DNA of 64,000 bases from Parashewanella sp965200795 (GCA_965200795.1 CBDAVB010000027.1:154034-218033), one strand, 5' to 3'; counted from the stretch's first letter, positions 1 through 9,712 are shown. Notes: a model not told the origin generated them from the letters alone. Numbers and translations: made by a program.

Positions 1-383
1 TTTTAAATAAAAATGGTGAAGTCGCGGTATCTCTGGTTTCGGCGAACAGTTTGCCGGAGTTATCTCAGCTCGGCTTTAAAACCAATCAATTTAACACGGT
101 TAATGAATTCAAAAGTGCTTTTAACCAAGCTGATTGGGGGTTAATTGAGTGCCAAGTGCGTCGTGAAGTGGTTTATTTTGACGATCTTAAGTCTCTGATT
201 TATTCGGTTAAAGGTGTCGGAGCATCAGCAATCACACAGAAAGGATCAAAAATGAATATGCCGTTAATACGAGGTAAGCGAGATTGGAAAGTCATGCAAA
301 ATCGGGCGGAGCTGTTACGCAACGCAAGAGGTCTGCCGCTTACTTACAATATTGTTCAAATTAAAGCAAAGAAGACGGGGTAA
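1..383 (+). CDS. bioC: Malonyl-ACP O-methyltransferase BioC, C-terminal part
   Basis: The gene enters from the left edge of the window; the frame is open from base 3 with no start visible. The visible part has a segment ending in the family-typical SLPEL motif, then a YSVKGVGASA segment and a closing PLTYNIV strand, the pattern of the BioC C-terminus. BioC methylates malonyl-ACP so that fatty-acid synthesis can build the pimeloyl chain of biotin. The stop lies two bases before the bioD start, so the two are surely co-transcribed. The catalytic SAM-binding half lies outside the window, so identification rests on the C-terminal pattern and the bioD neighbour. Confidence 0.85.
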   Translation, partial: LNKNGEVAVSLVSANSLPELSQLGFKTNQFNTVNEFKSAFNQADWGLIECQVRREVVYFDDLKSLIYSVKGVGASAITQKGSKMNMPLIRGKRDWKVMQNRAELLRNARGLPLTYNIVQIKAKKTG

Positions 384-385
384 CC

Positions 386-1078
386 ATGCACTACTTTGTA
401 ACGGGCACAGATACAGACAGCGGCAAAACTTTTGTTTCCTCAGCCATTCTGGCGGCAGTATCAAAGCGCTTTGCCGCCTCTGATTTGATAAAAACCACCG
501 CGGGTTTTAAACCTATTGCGTCAGGCTGTGATAAAACAGCGCAAGGACTGAGAAACAGTGACGCCTTGTCACTGATGAAAAACTCTACTAAAAAGCTGGC
601 TTATCAAACGGTAAATCCCATTAGTTTCGAACCCGCGATTGCGCCTCATATTGCTGCCAGGCAGCTTGGTTTTGAGCTTTCTTCTAAAGTGGTAAAGCAA
701 CACCTTAATCAGCAAATGCTAACTGCGGCAGACTTTTGCTTGGTTGAGGGCGCGGGCGGCTGGCATTTACCTTTGAATAATCATGAGTGCCTTTCTGAAG
801 TCGTTTCAGAGCTGAAAATACCGGTAATCTTGGTCGTAGGAATGAAGTTAGGCTGCCTTAACCACGCCTTGCTGACCCAAGAGACTATTAAACGTGATGG
901 TCTAAAAATTGCCGGCTGGGTGGCCAATGCGGTTGATGAGAATATGGCCGCCAGAGATGAAAACCTTGAAAGTTTAAAGGTGATAATGAAAGCGCCATTT
1001 TTAGGTTTTGTGCCGTATTTGCAGCAGGCCGCAGCAACTGACGCTGCTGAATATTTGGATATTACGGCATTGCTGTAA
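386..1078 (+). CDS. bioD: Dethiobiotin synthetase BioD
   Basis: A 230-aa cytoplasmic ATP-dependent enzyme that closes the ureido ring of dethiobiotin from diaminopelargonate and CO2, the penultimate step of biotin synthesis. The P-loop GTDTDSGKT spans residues 7-15, the FKPIASG segment is at 41-47 and the VEGAGG motif at 120-125, all in the family order. The length is normal. The ATG lies two bases after the bioC stop, which fixes the start and indicates translational coupling. The rest of the bio operon would lie upstream of the window. After the stop, bases 1090-1116 can form a short hairpin around a CGCATC/GATGCG stem, but no clear U-tract follows. Confidence 0.95.
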   Translation: MHYFVTGTDTDSGKTFVSSAILAAVSKRFAASDLIKTTAGFKPIASGCDKTAQGLRNSDALSLMKNSTKKLAYQTVNPISFEPAIAPHIAARQLGFELSSKVVKQHLNQQMLTAADFCLVEGAGGWHLPLNNHECLSEVVSELKIPVILVVGMKLGCLNHALLTQETIKRDGLKIAGWVANAVDENMAARDENLESLKVIMKAPFLGFVPYLQQAAATDAAEYLDITALL

Positions 1079-1176
1079 TTATTTAAACGCGCATCTCATT
1101 TTGTTTTGATGCGACATTAAAATCAATGAATTAAAGCATATGCGATAAATCGCTATTGACCGGAATCGAAATTTCC

Positions 1177-2521
1177 GGCTCTTCGTCGTTTCATATGGAT
1201 TTGAGTAGATCTGATACAGGGCTAGCAATCATAAAAATCATGGTAATAAATGTTCCTGTATTACGATACCCTCTGGCTCGTGCTCTAGCCGCTTGAAATA
1301 GACTATTTAAACCTTCCATACGAGCATTCGTATAAGTGGATGACCAGCGCTGTAAAATTCTCTCTGCATGCCTTTCCACAGTTGCAAGTGCTTTTCGAAC
1401 GGGTTCTAACATCTCAATATCACCCAACTGCTCTTTTGCAAAATTAATGAAATACGTCAGCCTCCAGCGTGCAGCATGAGCGGTTTCAGCTTGACGTATC
1501 CACCTAAGTTGTTCCTTAATCCGCCAAGCTGTTGCTGTATTCAGGTCGCTGGATTCTAGCTCTGCAAGTGCTTCTTTTTGTTTCCCAGTAAATGAGCCAT
1601 CTGCATTTTTTAGTACTGCCCAGCGCAGGCTCTTTGGATGCGGTTGGATTTTTCTCTCCGTTTTACGTACTTCATCAACCGCTTTAGTAAACAGTTGCAC
1701 AACATGGAACCAATCAACCGTTACGTTAGCATCCGGGAACTCTTCCTCTGTTGCTGACAGAAAGGCTCTTGACATATCACACACGACTTCAAGTACATTA
1801 TCTGCTTTGCCTTGATGCTCTGTCAGAAAGGACTTAAATCGCTTAACGGTTTCCTTACCTTTTCCGGGCGTAGCGAACACAACAGGCTTGTCTTTCTTGT
1901 CCATATCAATGAAAACAGTAACATAGTTGTGGCCACGTTTAGCCGCCGTTTCATCGAATCCAATAGCTTTAAGTGCTGACAAGTCCATCAATGCTAATGC
2001 CTTGCTGACGTAGTGTTTGATGATGCGCCAAATACGTTTGTCACGAATTCCAACATATTCAGCACATGCCTTAACCGGCATTTCACGAGCCAGTACCAGT
2101 ACAGATTGTTCGAACAATAACGTGAATTTACTACCCGCTCTCGCCCAAGGGACATTGACACGCTTAACGCCATGCTCAGCACATCGAGTTCTCGGGACGT
2201 TTGCTTTGATATAACAGTGATGCTGAAAGAAATTGAGATGACGCCAAGTCAGCGATTTAAAGTCATGTGCCGGACAAGCTTTTGAGCAAGTCGGGCAGGG
2301 ATACAAGCTTCCTCGTTCAGCTTCAATTTCGAGAACAAGTTCATTAGGTGAGGCTGATATATCCAGGTGTTGGTTAACCAACTTCCAAGGCGCTTCTATA
2401 CCAAGGCCGAGCATCAAAACTTGATTTCCATCCATGTATTTACTTCCAACTCTTGACTGCAAAACTGGGTTTATTATCTCAGAAATAAATCCATTAAATC
2501 CACACTAAACGACGAAGAGCC
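1177..2521 (-). mobile_element. ISL3-family insertion sequence, copy 1
   Basis: A complete 1345-bp element. Perfect 15-bp terminal inverted repeats (GGCTCTTCGTCGTTT at 1177-1191 and its complement at 2507-2521) are flanked by an exact 8-bp target duplication AAATTTCC (1169-1176 and 2522-2529). An 8-bp duplication is typical of ISL3. The element landed in the last codons of pepE. A second copy of the same length lies at 48578-49922 in the same orientation, with only about three base differences seen by eye, so both insertions are recent. Confidence 0.95.
1191..2462 (-). CDS. ISL3-family transposase
   Basis: A 423-aa transposase that would cut and paste its own element. An N-terminal zinc-binding region carries a CPTC motif at residues 56-59. 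The DDE catalytic residues are probably D170 (in GFDET), D229 (in CDMS) and E383 (in ARMEGLN), in the order of the DDE_Tnp_ISL3 fold. The reading frame is intact. It differs from the copy at 48592-49863 by a visible G-to-E change at residue 293. It fills almost the whole element, with its stop overlapping the terminal repeat. Confidence 0.95.
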   Translation of the reverse strand: MQSRVGSKYMDGNQVLMLGLGIEAPWKLVNQHLDISASPNELVLEIEAERGSLYPCPTCSKACPAHDFKSLTWRHLNFFQHHCYIKANVPRTRCAEHGVKRVNVPWARAGSKFTLLFEQSVLVLAREMPVKACAEYVGIRDKRIWRIIKHYVSKALALMDLSALKAIGFDETAAKRGHNYVTVFIDMDKKDKPVVFATPGKGKETVKRFKSFLTEHQGKADNVLEVVCDMSRAFLSATEEEFPDANVTVDWFHVVQLFTKAVDEVRKTERKIQPHPKSLRWAVLKNADGSFTGKQKEALAELESSDLNTATAWRIKEQLRWIRQAETAHAARWRLTYFINFAKEQLGDIEMLEPVRKALATVERHAERILQRWSSTYTNARMEGLNSLFQAARARARGYRNTGTFITMIFMIASPVSDLLKSI

Positions 2522-3191
2522 AAATTTCCTGGTGTTCACCGCTAAATAAAAACGCTTCTTTATCACCCAGCAACGTTAATTTATCACCTTGCCTGAGTAA
2601 CGCGGCTCCTTCTTGAATTCCGATAACCGGTGTGCTTGGGTCGACTTTAGTGAACTCTAACAAGCGTTGTACCCTCGTTTCACTATTATGACCCGGTGCC
2701 TGATAGTTGGTGTAATGCGGGTTTAATTGAAAGGGAAGTATATTAAGCGCATTGAAAGAAGGCGGTTCGATAACCGGCATATCGTTTGTTGTACGAATGC
2801 TCTTACCGCTAATGTTCGAGCCTGCGCTCCAGCCGATATATGGCATCCCTTCATTAACACGTTCTTTAATCAAAGACACGAGATCGTAGCGATATAGCTC
2901 ATGAAGTAAGTGGAAGGTATTGCCGCCGCCGACCATGACGCCTTCAGCATTTTTTAATGCTTTTTTTGGTTCTTTATGTTGGTGAATACTGGTTATTTCA
3001 ATGTTCAATTCGGCTAATGCGGCTGCGACCAGTTCTAAATATTTATCGTAACTAAAGCTGACTGCGGCATAAGGAATGAACACCCATTTTTTTGCTGTTT
3101 CAGTTAATGGTTTTATCAATGGAATCGCATGACTTAAATAAGGTGTTGAACTTTCACGTGAGCTACTGAGTAATAAAGCATTAATTGACAT
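2505..3191 (-). CDS. pepE: Dipeptidase E (peptidase S51), C-terminus replaced by IS
   Basis: A cytoplasmic serine peptidase that cleaves Asp-X dipeptides. The nucleophile motif GWSAGS and following RTTNDMP, the VGGGNTF segment and the NPHYTN segment match PepE of E. coli, with similar length. I take the ATG at 3191 (MSINALLL), which has a GGTGA Shine-Dalgarno-like sequence and fits the family start; an in-frame ATG at 3203 also exists. The last residues WLFVV and the stop codon come from the end of the ISL3 element. Joining the sequence across the target duplication gives a tail of about a dozen different residues ending in SHML. The catalytic core is untouched, so activity may remain. Confidence 0.88.
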   Translation of the reverse strand: MSINALLLSSSRESSTPYLSHAIPLIKPLTETAKKWVFIPYAAVSFSYDKYLELVAAALAELNIEITSIHQHKEPKKALKNAEGVMVGGGNTFHLLHELYRYDLVSLIKERVNEGMPYIGWSAGSNISGKSIRTTNDMPVIEPPSFNALNILPFQLNPHYTNYQAPGHNSETRVQRLLEFTKVDPSTPVIGIQEGAALLRQGDKLTLLGDKEAFLFSGEHQEIWLFVV

Positions 3192-3389
3192 TATTTTCAC
3201 CATAATCTCTTTAACTGCATACAGTTTATCAAAGCTATATCAAAACGGAATAGCGTGCTGTCGTATTTGGTCTCTGTAAGCCGGAACTTAGAAACTGTCC
3301 CAAAATGATCAAAGTGACTGTATATGCCGGTCATTTTTTAGGGTGCCGCATTTCAAATGATACCATTTTGAATTTCAACGTTTCATTTG

Positions 3390-3470
3390 TTATGCCCGCA
3401 TGCGCGGGTATTCAGTGATTTTTGTCTGAATTAAGCGGCGAGACCGGATTTCTGCTTTCGCAGGAGTGAC
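3390..3470. repeat. Palindromic intergenic repeat of the GTCATxCCCGC type
   Basis: Two imperfect arms, TATGCCCGCATGCGCGGGTA near 3391-3410 and CTGCTTTCGCAGGAGTGAC near 3452-3470, resemble the widespread bacterial palindromes built on GTCATTCCCGCGAAAGCGGGAA. A single related arm is at about 54858-54876 (GTCATACCTGCGTAGGCAGG). No reading frame is present. The surrounding 3204-3719 region otherwise shows only AT-rich sequence, plus a TATAAT box at 3673-3678 that may be the ndk minus-10. Confidence 0.45.
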
Positions 3471-3719
3471 GATATAAATTGGTATGCTTTCTTCTGTCAT
3501 GTCCCTTACAAAGGCGTAACCTCACAGAATCATCAACACTAAAAGCTCGAACTTTTCTTTTGCTTTCCTGTTTTATGCGCTTTATTTGCGGTATAAAGTT
3601 GATTTAAAATCCGAAGCCTGAGTAATAAAAACAAAAATGTGATGAGTGATAGGATTTTTATTTTTTTGCTTGTATAATTCGCGGAATCATAAAAACATGC
3701 TTATTTAAGGAAGCTTAAC

Positions 3720-4151
3720 ATGGCCATCGAACGTACTTTTTCTATCGTTAAACCAGATGCTGTTGCTAAAAACAAAATCGGTGCAATCTACAGCCGTTTC
3801 GAAGACGCGGATCTAAAAATTGTTGCCGCTAAAATGTTACATCTATCTAAAGAGCAAGCTGAAGGTTTCTACGCTGAGCACAGTGAGCGTCCTTTTTTCG
3901 GTGCGTTAGTCGAGTTCATGACTTCCGGTCCTATCATGGTCCAAGTTCTTGAAGGTGAAAACGCGGTTCTGGCTCACCGTGATATTCTAGGTGCAACTAA
4001 CCCAGCTGAAGCTGCCCATGGTACTATCCGTGCGGATTTCGCGAACAGCATCGATGAGAACGCCGCTCACGGTTCTGACTCTCCGGCATCCGCAGAACGT
4101 GAAATCGCTTACTTCTTCAGTCCTGAGGAAATCAAGTCACGTACTCGTTAA
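3720..4151 (+). CDS. ndk: Nucleoside diphosphate kinase
   Basis: A 143-aa cytoplasmic enzyme that moves the gamma phosphate of ATP onto other nucleoside diphosphates through a phosphohistidine. The N-terminal RTFSIVKPDAV and the active-site NAAHGSDS with H117 match the E. coli enzyme, and the length is identical. An AAGGA ribosome-binding site sits 7 bases before the ATG, and a TATAAT box lies at 3673-3678. The gene stands alone, followed by about 970 bases of mobile-element debris, so it is probably monocistronic. The codon pattern looks like that of a well-expressed gene. Confidence 0.97.
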   Translation: MAIERTFSIVKPDAVAKNKIGAIYSRFEDADLKIVAAKMLHLSKEQAEGFYAEHSERPFFGALVEFMTSGPIMVQVLEGENAVLAHRDILGATNPAEAAHGTIRADFANSIDENAAHGSDSPASAEREIAYFFSPEEIKSRTR

Positions 4152-4173
4152 TTTTTATATTATTGACAATTAA

Positions 4174-4282
4174 GGGATCTCGCAGTTAAAAACTTACCAC
4201 TGAGGTATGATAAGCAGATCCCACTTTGGTAATTCACTATTCCGAATGATTCTGCCTTCAAGCTCTTCTTTTTCATTTTTTG
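4174..4282 (-). mobile_element. Terminal remnant of an ISAzo13-like element
   Basis: This stretch aligns by eye with 46961-47070, the 3-prime end of the ISAzo13 copy further along, starting at the same GGGATCTCGCAGTTAA terminal repeat and preceded by TAA as there. Many scattered differences show it is old and not a product of the present copies. Only the end of the element is left; the transposase is gone. Confidence 0.65.
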
Positions 4283-4335
4283 GGGTAGTAACCGCATAGA
4301 AGACAAAACGGCCATAACATAAGTATAAAACGCAA

Positions 4336-4452
4336 CTATTTATCAGTGGCCTGTGATTTTAAAACTCTATAGATTGTCGCCTCTCCCAATTGGTATTCTT
4401 CAGCAATTTGTCCGGTCGTTGAACTATTTGCTTTTTTCAATAACTTGAGTTT
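4336..4452 (-). pseudogene. Serine recombinase (resolvase/invertase), C-terminal HTH remnant
   Basis: Reading the minus strand gives an open stretch of about 38 codons ending in a stop at 4336. It includes GQIAEEYQLGEATIYRVLK, the DNA-binding helix-turn-helix at the C-terminus of Hin/Tn3-type serine recombinases. No catalytic N-terminus is found upstream in the same frame. I infer the relic of a resolvase or invertase gene lost with the neighbouring mobile DNA. Confidence 0.6.
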
Positions 4453-4600
4453 TTATCGGGGTCTTTTGACTTAAAGAGCGAAAATTCCGACGCCCTTCTC
4501 GACGGCCGGGCGGTTATCGCATCTGAACAAACTTGTTTGTGACTGACGGGAAGAAAGTGCAAATAGAGGGTGTTACAGAGTTGTGATAAGCGTTTGCCTG

Positions 4601-4682
4601 ATTGGAGCGGTATGAGTCGGGAAGGATCACATACCGGTCTTCTAGGGGCTGCCGGTGAGGTTCCGGCGGTCTGCTATCCTTG
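4601..4682 (+). other. Possible group II intron RNA remnant
   Basis: The sequence GAGCGGTATGA, then a TACCGG arm, then GGGGCTGCCGGTGAGGTTCC and GGCGGTCTGCTATCC resembles the conserved RNA segments that precede maturase genes in bacterial group II introns. No reverse transcriptase follows here; a decayed one lies on the other strand at 10.0-10.75 kb. The match is from memory of the motif only. The rest of 4683-5120 is AT-rich and shows nothing I can recognise. Confidence 0.35.
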
Positions 4683-5132
4683 TTTTTAAGGGAGATGAAA
4701 GTCGCATTATGTGAATGACGGTGCTAACCTTGGCTTTATTAAGGCGTAAGTTAGCTGTGTTTGTTAAGCAACATTCGCTTAAGGAAGTATTGCATCAAAG
4801 ATAAAAAGAGCTGCTTGGGCTGCTTGGGATGATGACTTCAGGACTGAAATCATATTGGTTCAAAAATTGGCCGAATTATAATCCCGCCCAGCGCTTAACT
4901 CAGTGGTAGCCGTTAGTTCTTCTCATTTTTTATAGCTAAACGATATAATTAATACTATTTAATCAAAAATAATTTAAAAATATAAGCCATCACGAAAATA
5001 CATTCTTAATTTTTTCAATATCTTAAGTTGGATTAATTAGGTTGGTGATTAAGTGTCCATTAAATATAATTCACTGTAATTTTTTATAAATAAGAAAGAA
5101 AATCTAACAATGAAAAACAGATTGTGAAGAAA

Positions 5133-6578
5133 ATGATTATTCCATCCAGAAGACCTCAGACAAAAAATGACAAGTCATATATATCCCAGAGCTCGGTTAC
5201 TTCTAGTGATAACGAATTGCCACAAGATGAATCAGAGTTTTTATCGGAAATAGCTGATACTCTCAATCAAACTAATACAGCTGATAATTTTATTGACGGA
5301 CTTATGAGTTTAAAGCTCATTAATGACACAGGAGAAGCTTGTACAATACTTAAAAAATCACCGAACCTTCATAAATCAATTACTGAGCTGCTCAAGACTA
5401 AGCTTGCGAATAATGAATGCTTACAAATCAGTTTAAGAAAATGGTTCAGTGAATCAGGCAACCTTGAAATGAATAGATTACTTTGTGATTTAATTGATTC
5501 ACCAGTGATTACGGCTCAATACATGACATCACTTTATGATAAAGGCTTATTAAACAATAGTGACAAGCGTCTTTTACAACCTGAAGTCATTGCAGAAATG
5601 TCCCAGACATTCATCAAACAACAATTTGCGGCGCGAACATTACAAGTTGCGATGTTAAAATGTATCGCCGCTGATAACGAAAAGGCAGTCAATAAACTTC
5701 TCTCTGCTGGGCTTCCGTTAGAGCGAGAACAAGACTTTCAATTACCCTGGCTTCACACCTGTATTCATTATGACAGTATCAAAGTCGTTAAGTTACTAAT
5801 TAAAAGAGGGATAGACATTAATCAGAAAGACTTCAACGGGATTGCGCCGATACATATCGCGGCTAAGAAAAATCATCACAAAACACTTAAGCTTCTTTTA
5901 ACCGATTCGCAGATCAAAACGAATTTAAAAGATGATATCGGAAATTCGGCTATTATCATTGCCGCAAATAATGAATCATGGGAATGCTTAGGTTTATTGC
6001 TTGACTCTGTTCAGACTGATATAAATCAGGAAAACTTAGCAGGAAAGAATCTGCTTTCATGTTTAATTTTCTCTGAACAAGAACAGATTTTATCTAAAGC
6101 TATTAAACATTCCAAGTTATTGATCAAATCAAAACACCTTATCAATGCGATTCACCGGAATAATAAGTTTGTCGTTCGTCAGATCCTGCAAAAAATTCCC
6201 GAACTCATTCAAAACTGTGAAAGTGAAGTTTTAGCGGTTGCGGTTTCACACGGGCATTTAGATATTATGAAAATGTTGATAGAAAGCGGTGCCAATATCA
6301 ATACTCAAAATGCCAGAGGTTCTACCCCTTTACATATTGCTTGTGAATATAGTCAGCCCGAAATAGTAAAAACACTACTGAGCTGCCCTGAAGTGAACCT
6401 CACCTTGCTGGATTATAAAAGCCAAAATGTTATTTCAATTGCTAATGAAGCGGCGCAGTCAACATTGAAACAAATTGAGAATTCTAACGAGGTTTCCTGC
6501 AAACAAACGAAACGATTTGCAGATGCGCAAGCTGTATTAACTTTATTAAATAATTACCTCAAAACAATTTCTAAGTAG
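5133..6578 (+). CDS. Ankyrin-repeat protein
   Basis: About 480 residues with no signal peptide or membrane segment. A polar N-terminal tail of about 45 residues is followed by a helical region. Ankyrin repeats lie at roughly 170-310 (including GIAPIHIAAKKNHHKTLKLLL) and 365-440 (including GSTPLHIACEYSQPEIVKTLL). Ankyrin repeats mediate protein binding; in host-associated bacteria such proteins are often secreted effectors, but nothing here proves secretion. I prefer the ATG at 5133; a GTG three codons earlier is also possible. The gene stands alone between mobile-element debris and adhE and is AT-rich. Confidence 0.75.
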   Translation: MIIPSRRPQTKNDKSYISQSSVTSSDNELPQDESEFLSEIADTLNQTNTADNFIDGLMSLKLINDTGEACTILKKSPNLHKSITELLKTKLANNECLQISLRKWFSESGNLEMNRLLCDLIDSPVITAQYMTSLYDKGLLNNSDKRLLQPEVIAEMSQTFIKQQFAARTLQVAMLKCIAADNEKAVNKLLSAGLPLEREQDFQLPWLHTCIHYDSIKVVKLLIKRGIDINQKDFNGIAPIHIAAKKNHHKTLKLLLTDSQIKTNLKDDIGNSAIIIAANNESWECLGLLLDSVQTDINQENLAGKNLLSCLIFSEQEQILSKAIKHSKLLIKSKHLINAIHRNNKFVVRQILQKIPELIQNCESEVLAVAVSHGHLDIMKMLIESGANINTQNARGSTPLHIACEYSQPEIVKTLLSCPEVNLTLLDYKSQNVISIANEAAQSTLKQIENSNEVSCKQTKRFADAQAVLTLLNNYLKTISK

Positions 6579-6774
6579 ACTACTTATAATAATTTGATCT
6601 TTTTTTCAGCAATTAATTAAGAGATTTGTATAATATTTTGTAATTTAATTACATACTCCCCTTTCTTTTGTTATCTTGCTCACAGATTTCGACCTCATAT
6701 CACTGTAAATTCCGTAATAGAAAGAACATTTAGCCAAGTCACATTTGCCTAAATATTTTTACAGGAAACATAAT

Positions 6775-9378
6775 ATGACAGTTACTAATGCTCAAGAGCT
6801 TGATTTACTGGTCGATAACGTCGCTAAAGCACAAGCTGAGTTTGCTAACTTCAGCCAACAAAAAGTAGATGAAATTTTCCGTGCTGCGGCGCTAGCCGCT
6901 GCTGACGCCCGTATTTCACTGGCAAAAATGGCCGCTGAAGAAACCAAAATGGGTCTGCTTGAAGATAAAGTCATCAAGAACCATTTTGCCTCGGAATATA
7001 TTTATAACAAGTATAAAGATGAAAAAACCTGCGGTATTTTAGAAGAAGATCATACTTTCGGTACGATTACTATTGCTGAACCAGTAGGTCTGATTTGCGG
7101 TATTGTTCCGACAACTAACCCGACGTCTACCGCCATCTTTAAAGCGCTTATCAGCCTGAAAACACGCAATGGCATTATCTTCTCACCTCACCCGCGAGCA
7201 AAAGCATCTACTACTACCGCAGCGAAATTAGTACTGGATGCCGCGACTGCTGCCGGAGCACCCAAAGGCATCATTGGCTGGATTGACGAGCCAAGCGTTG
7301 CTTTATCAAACCAATTGATGACACACGAAAAAATCAACCTGATTTTGGCTACCGGCGGTCCGGGTATGGTTAAAGCCGCCTATTCCTCTGGTAAGCCGGC
7401 AATTGGTGTTGGCGCGGGTAATACTCCAATCATCATTGACGAAACGGCTGATATTAAGCGTGCTGTAAGCTCTATTTTAATGTCTAAAACTTTTGATAAC
7501 GGTGTTGTTTGCGCGTCTGAGCAAGCCGTTGTTATCGTTGACAGCATCTACGGCCAAGTCAAAGAGCGCTTTGCGTCACACGGCGGTTATTTACTATCCG
7601 TAAAAGAAACCAAAGCAATGCAAAAAGTCATTCTTAAAAATGGCGGTTTAAATGCTGATATCGTAGGTCAGAGCGCGATAAAAATTGCCGAAATGGCAAA
7701 TATTAAAGTACCGCACACAACTAAAGTGCTGATTGGTGAAGTCAGCGCGATTGAAGAAACTGAGGCTTTTGCTCACGAAAAACTCTCTCCGCTTCTGGGC
7801 ATGTATCGCGCGGCCGGCTTTGAAGAGGCATTAGACAAGGCTGAGGCGCTTGTCGCTCTGGGAGGTATTGGTCATACTTCTGGTTTGTATACCGATCAAG
7901 ATACGCAGGAAGAACGTGTTAAGCAGTTCGGTTTCAGAATGAAAACAGCACGTATTCTTATCAACACTCCAGCATCACAAGGTGGTATCGGTGACTTATA
8001 CAACTTCAAGCTCGCACCGTCCCTGACTCTCGGTTGCGGTTCTTGGGGGGGTAACTCTATTTCTGAAAACGTTGGTCCAAGCCATTTGATCAATAAGAAA
8101 ACTGTTGCTAAGAGGGCTGAGAATATGCTTTGGCACAAACTTCCTTCTTCAATCTACTTCCGTCGCGGCAGTTTACCGGTCGCACTTGAAGAATTAAGTG
8201 ATAAACGTCGGGCGTTAATCGTTACTGATAAATTCTTATTCAATAGCGGCTACGGTGATGAAACAATTAAAATCCTTAAAGCTCAGGGACTGGAAACTGA
8301 AGTTTTCTACGAGGTTGAAGCAGATCCGACACTAGCTGTTGTTAATAAAGGCGCGGATGTAGCCAAGAGCTTTCAACCTGACGTGATTATCGCTTTAGGT
8401 GGTGGTTCACCAATGGATGCGGCTAAAATCATCTGGGTTATGTACGAGCATCCCAATGTTGATTTCGCGGATTTAGCATTACGCTTCATGGACATCACTA
8501 AGCGTATCTATAAGTTCCCTAAGTTAGGCAGCAAAGCGAAGATGGTTGCGATCCCCACCACATCTGGCACAGGCTCTGAAGTTACTCCGTTCGCAGTCGT
8601 AACCGATGAAACAACTGGTCAGAAGTATCCTATCGCTGACTATGAGCTAACACCAAACATGGCGATTGTTGATCCTAATCTTGTGATGAACATGCCGAAA
8701 TCTCTGACCGCGTTCGGTGGTATTGATGCTATTACTCACGCATTAGAAGCATACGTGAGTGTTATGGCAAATGAATACAGTGATGGCCAGGCTCTTAAAG
8801 CACTTGAGTTACTGGTTAAACACTTACCGGCTTCTTACGAAAAAGGCGCGGATGCGCCATTAGCTCGTGAAAAAGTACATAACGGCGCGACTATCGCCGG
8901 TATCGCGTTCGCTAACGCATTCTTAGGTATTTGTCACTCAATGGCGCACAAAATCGGTGCGGAGTTCCATTTACCGCACGGTTTAGCGAATGCATTGTTA
9001 ATCTCAAACGTAATTCGTTTTAATGCCACTGACTTACCGACTAAACAAGCGGCATTCAGTCAATATGATCGTCCTAAGGCCTTGTGTCGTTATGCTGAAA
9101 TTGCAGATCACTTGCGTTTAGGCGGCAAAACTGATAATGAAAAAGTTGAAAAGCTGATCGCTGTGGTCGATGGCATTAAAGCGCGACTTGGCATTCCGGC
9201 CTCAATCAAAGACGCCGGCGTTAATGAAGCAGACTTCCTGGCTAAGCTTGATGAGGTAGCGGAAGACGCATTTGATGATCAATGTACTGGCGCTAACCCG
9301 CGCTACCCGTTAATCGCTGAATTAAAAGAGCTGCTATTAGCAAGTTTCTACGGTAGAGAATACAAAGATCAAACTTGA
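6775..9378 (+). CDS. adhE: Bifunctional acetaldehyde-CoA/alcohol dehydrogenase AdhE
   Basis: An 867-aa fused enzyme that reduces acetyl-CoA to acetaldehyde and then ethanol with NADH during fermentation, and polymerises into spirosomes in relatives. The N-terminal aldehyde dehydrogenase half has the catalytic Cys in FDNGVVCASEQ. The C-terminal iron-dependent alcohol dehydrogenase half has GGGSPMDAAK, TTSGTGSEVTPF and the iron-binding histidines in GICHSMAHKIGAEFHLPHG. The ATG at 6775 has an AGGAAA site 9 bases upstream and matches the family start; an in-frame start at 6745 lacks support. No partner gene is adjacent, and the 196-bp upstream gap probably holds its promoter. Confidence 0.97.
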   Translation: MTVTNAQELDLLVDNVAKAQAEFANFSQQKVDEIFRAAALAAADARISLAKMAAEETKMGLLEDKVIKNHFASEYIYNKYKDEKTCGILEEDHTFGTITIAEPVGLICGIVPTTNPTSTAIFKALISLKTRNGIIFSPHPRAKASTTTAAKLVLDAATAAGAPKGIIGWIDEPSVALSNQLMTHEKINLILATGGPGMVKAAYSSGKPAIGVGAGNTPIIIDETADIKRAVSSILMSKTFDNGVVCASEQAVVIVDSIYGQVKERFASHGGYLLSVKETKAMQKVILKNGGLNADIVGQSAIKIAEMANIKVPHTTKVLIGEVSAIEETEAFAHEKLSPLLGMYRAAGFEEALDKAEALVALGGIGHTSGLYTDQDTQEERVKQFGFRMKTARILINTPASQGGIGDLYNFKLAPSLTLGCGSWGGNSISENVGPSHLINKKTVAKRAENMLWHKLPSSIYFRRGSLPVALEELSDKRRALIVTDKFLFNSGYGDETIKILKAQGLETEVFYEVEADPTLAVVNKGADVAKSFQPDVIIALGGGSPMDAAKIIWVMYEHPNVDFADLALRFMDITKRIYKFPKLGSKAKMVAIPTTSGTGSEVTPFAVVTDETTGQKYPIADYELTPNMAIVDPNLVMNMPKSLTAFGGIDAITHALEAYVSVMANEYSDGQALKALELLVKHLPASYEKGADAPLAREKVHNGATIAGIAFANAFLGICHSMAHKIGAEFHLPHGLANALLISNVIRFNATDLPTKQAAFSQYDRPKALCRYAEIADHLRLGGKTDNEKVEKLIAVVDGIKARLGIPASIKDAGVNEADFLAKLDEVAEDAFDDQCTGANPRYPLIAELKELLLASFYGREYKDQT

Positions 9379-9548
9379 CTTTTTATTCTCATTATTGAAA
9401 GGCTTTATAATCAGCTCCCGAATATCGAATCATGTTTCTGAGGTTTTCGTTAAATACTAAAATCAATATAAAACAGCCGCTTAATAAGTTTTGTGTTTCT
9501 GGTGGTTTCTCATATTTGCCGCTAGTTTCAAAAAAGTGGTGGCATAAA

Positions 9549-9712
9549 TAAGTAGCTGACGATAAGTTTCTTCAGAATTTTGGTGTTCAGATTTGGCGCA
9601 GAACAAGGCGCAACAAAGGGCGCGTAGCCTTAGCTAGTGTCCAGAGTTGCAACGCTGTAATGCGCTAAAGGTGGACATCAAAAAATGTTAGAAAACTTAT
9701 GGTCACCACTTT
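9549..9712. repeat. Family A inverted-repeat element, copy A1
   Basis: About 164 bp beginning TAAGTAGCTGACGATAAGTT and ending in an imperfect complement (CTTATGGTCACCACTT). The interior, with CAGAACAAGGCGCAAC and GTTGCAACGC, matches the reverse complement of copy A2 at 20807-20965 along its whole length. It has no coding potential and looks like a miniature inverted-repeat (MITE-like) element. Confidence 0.7.
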
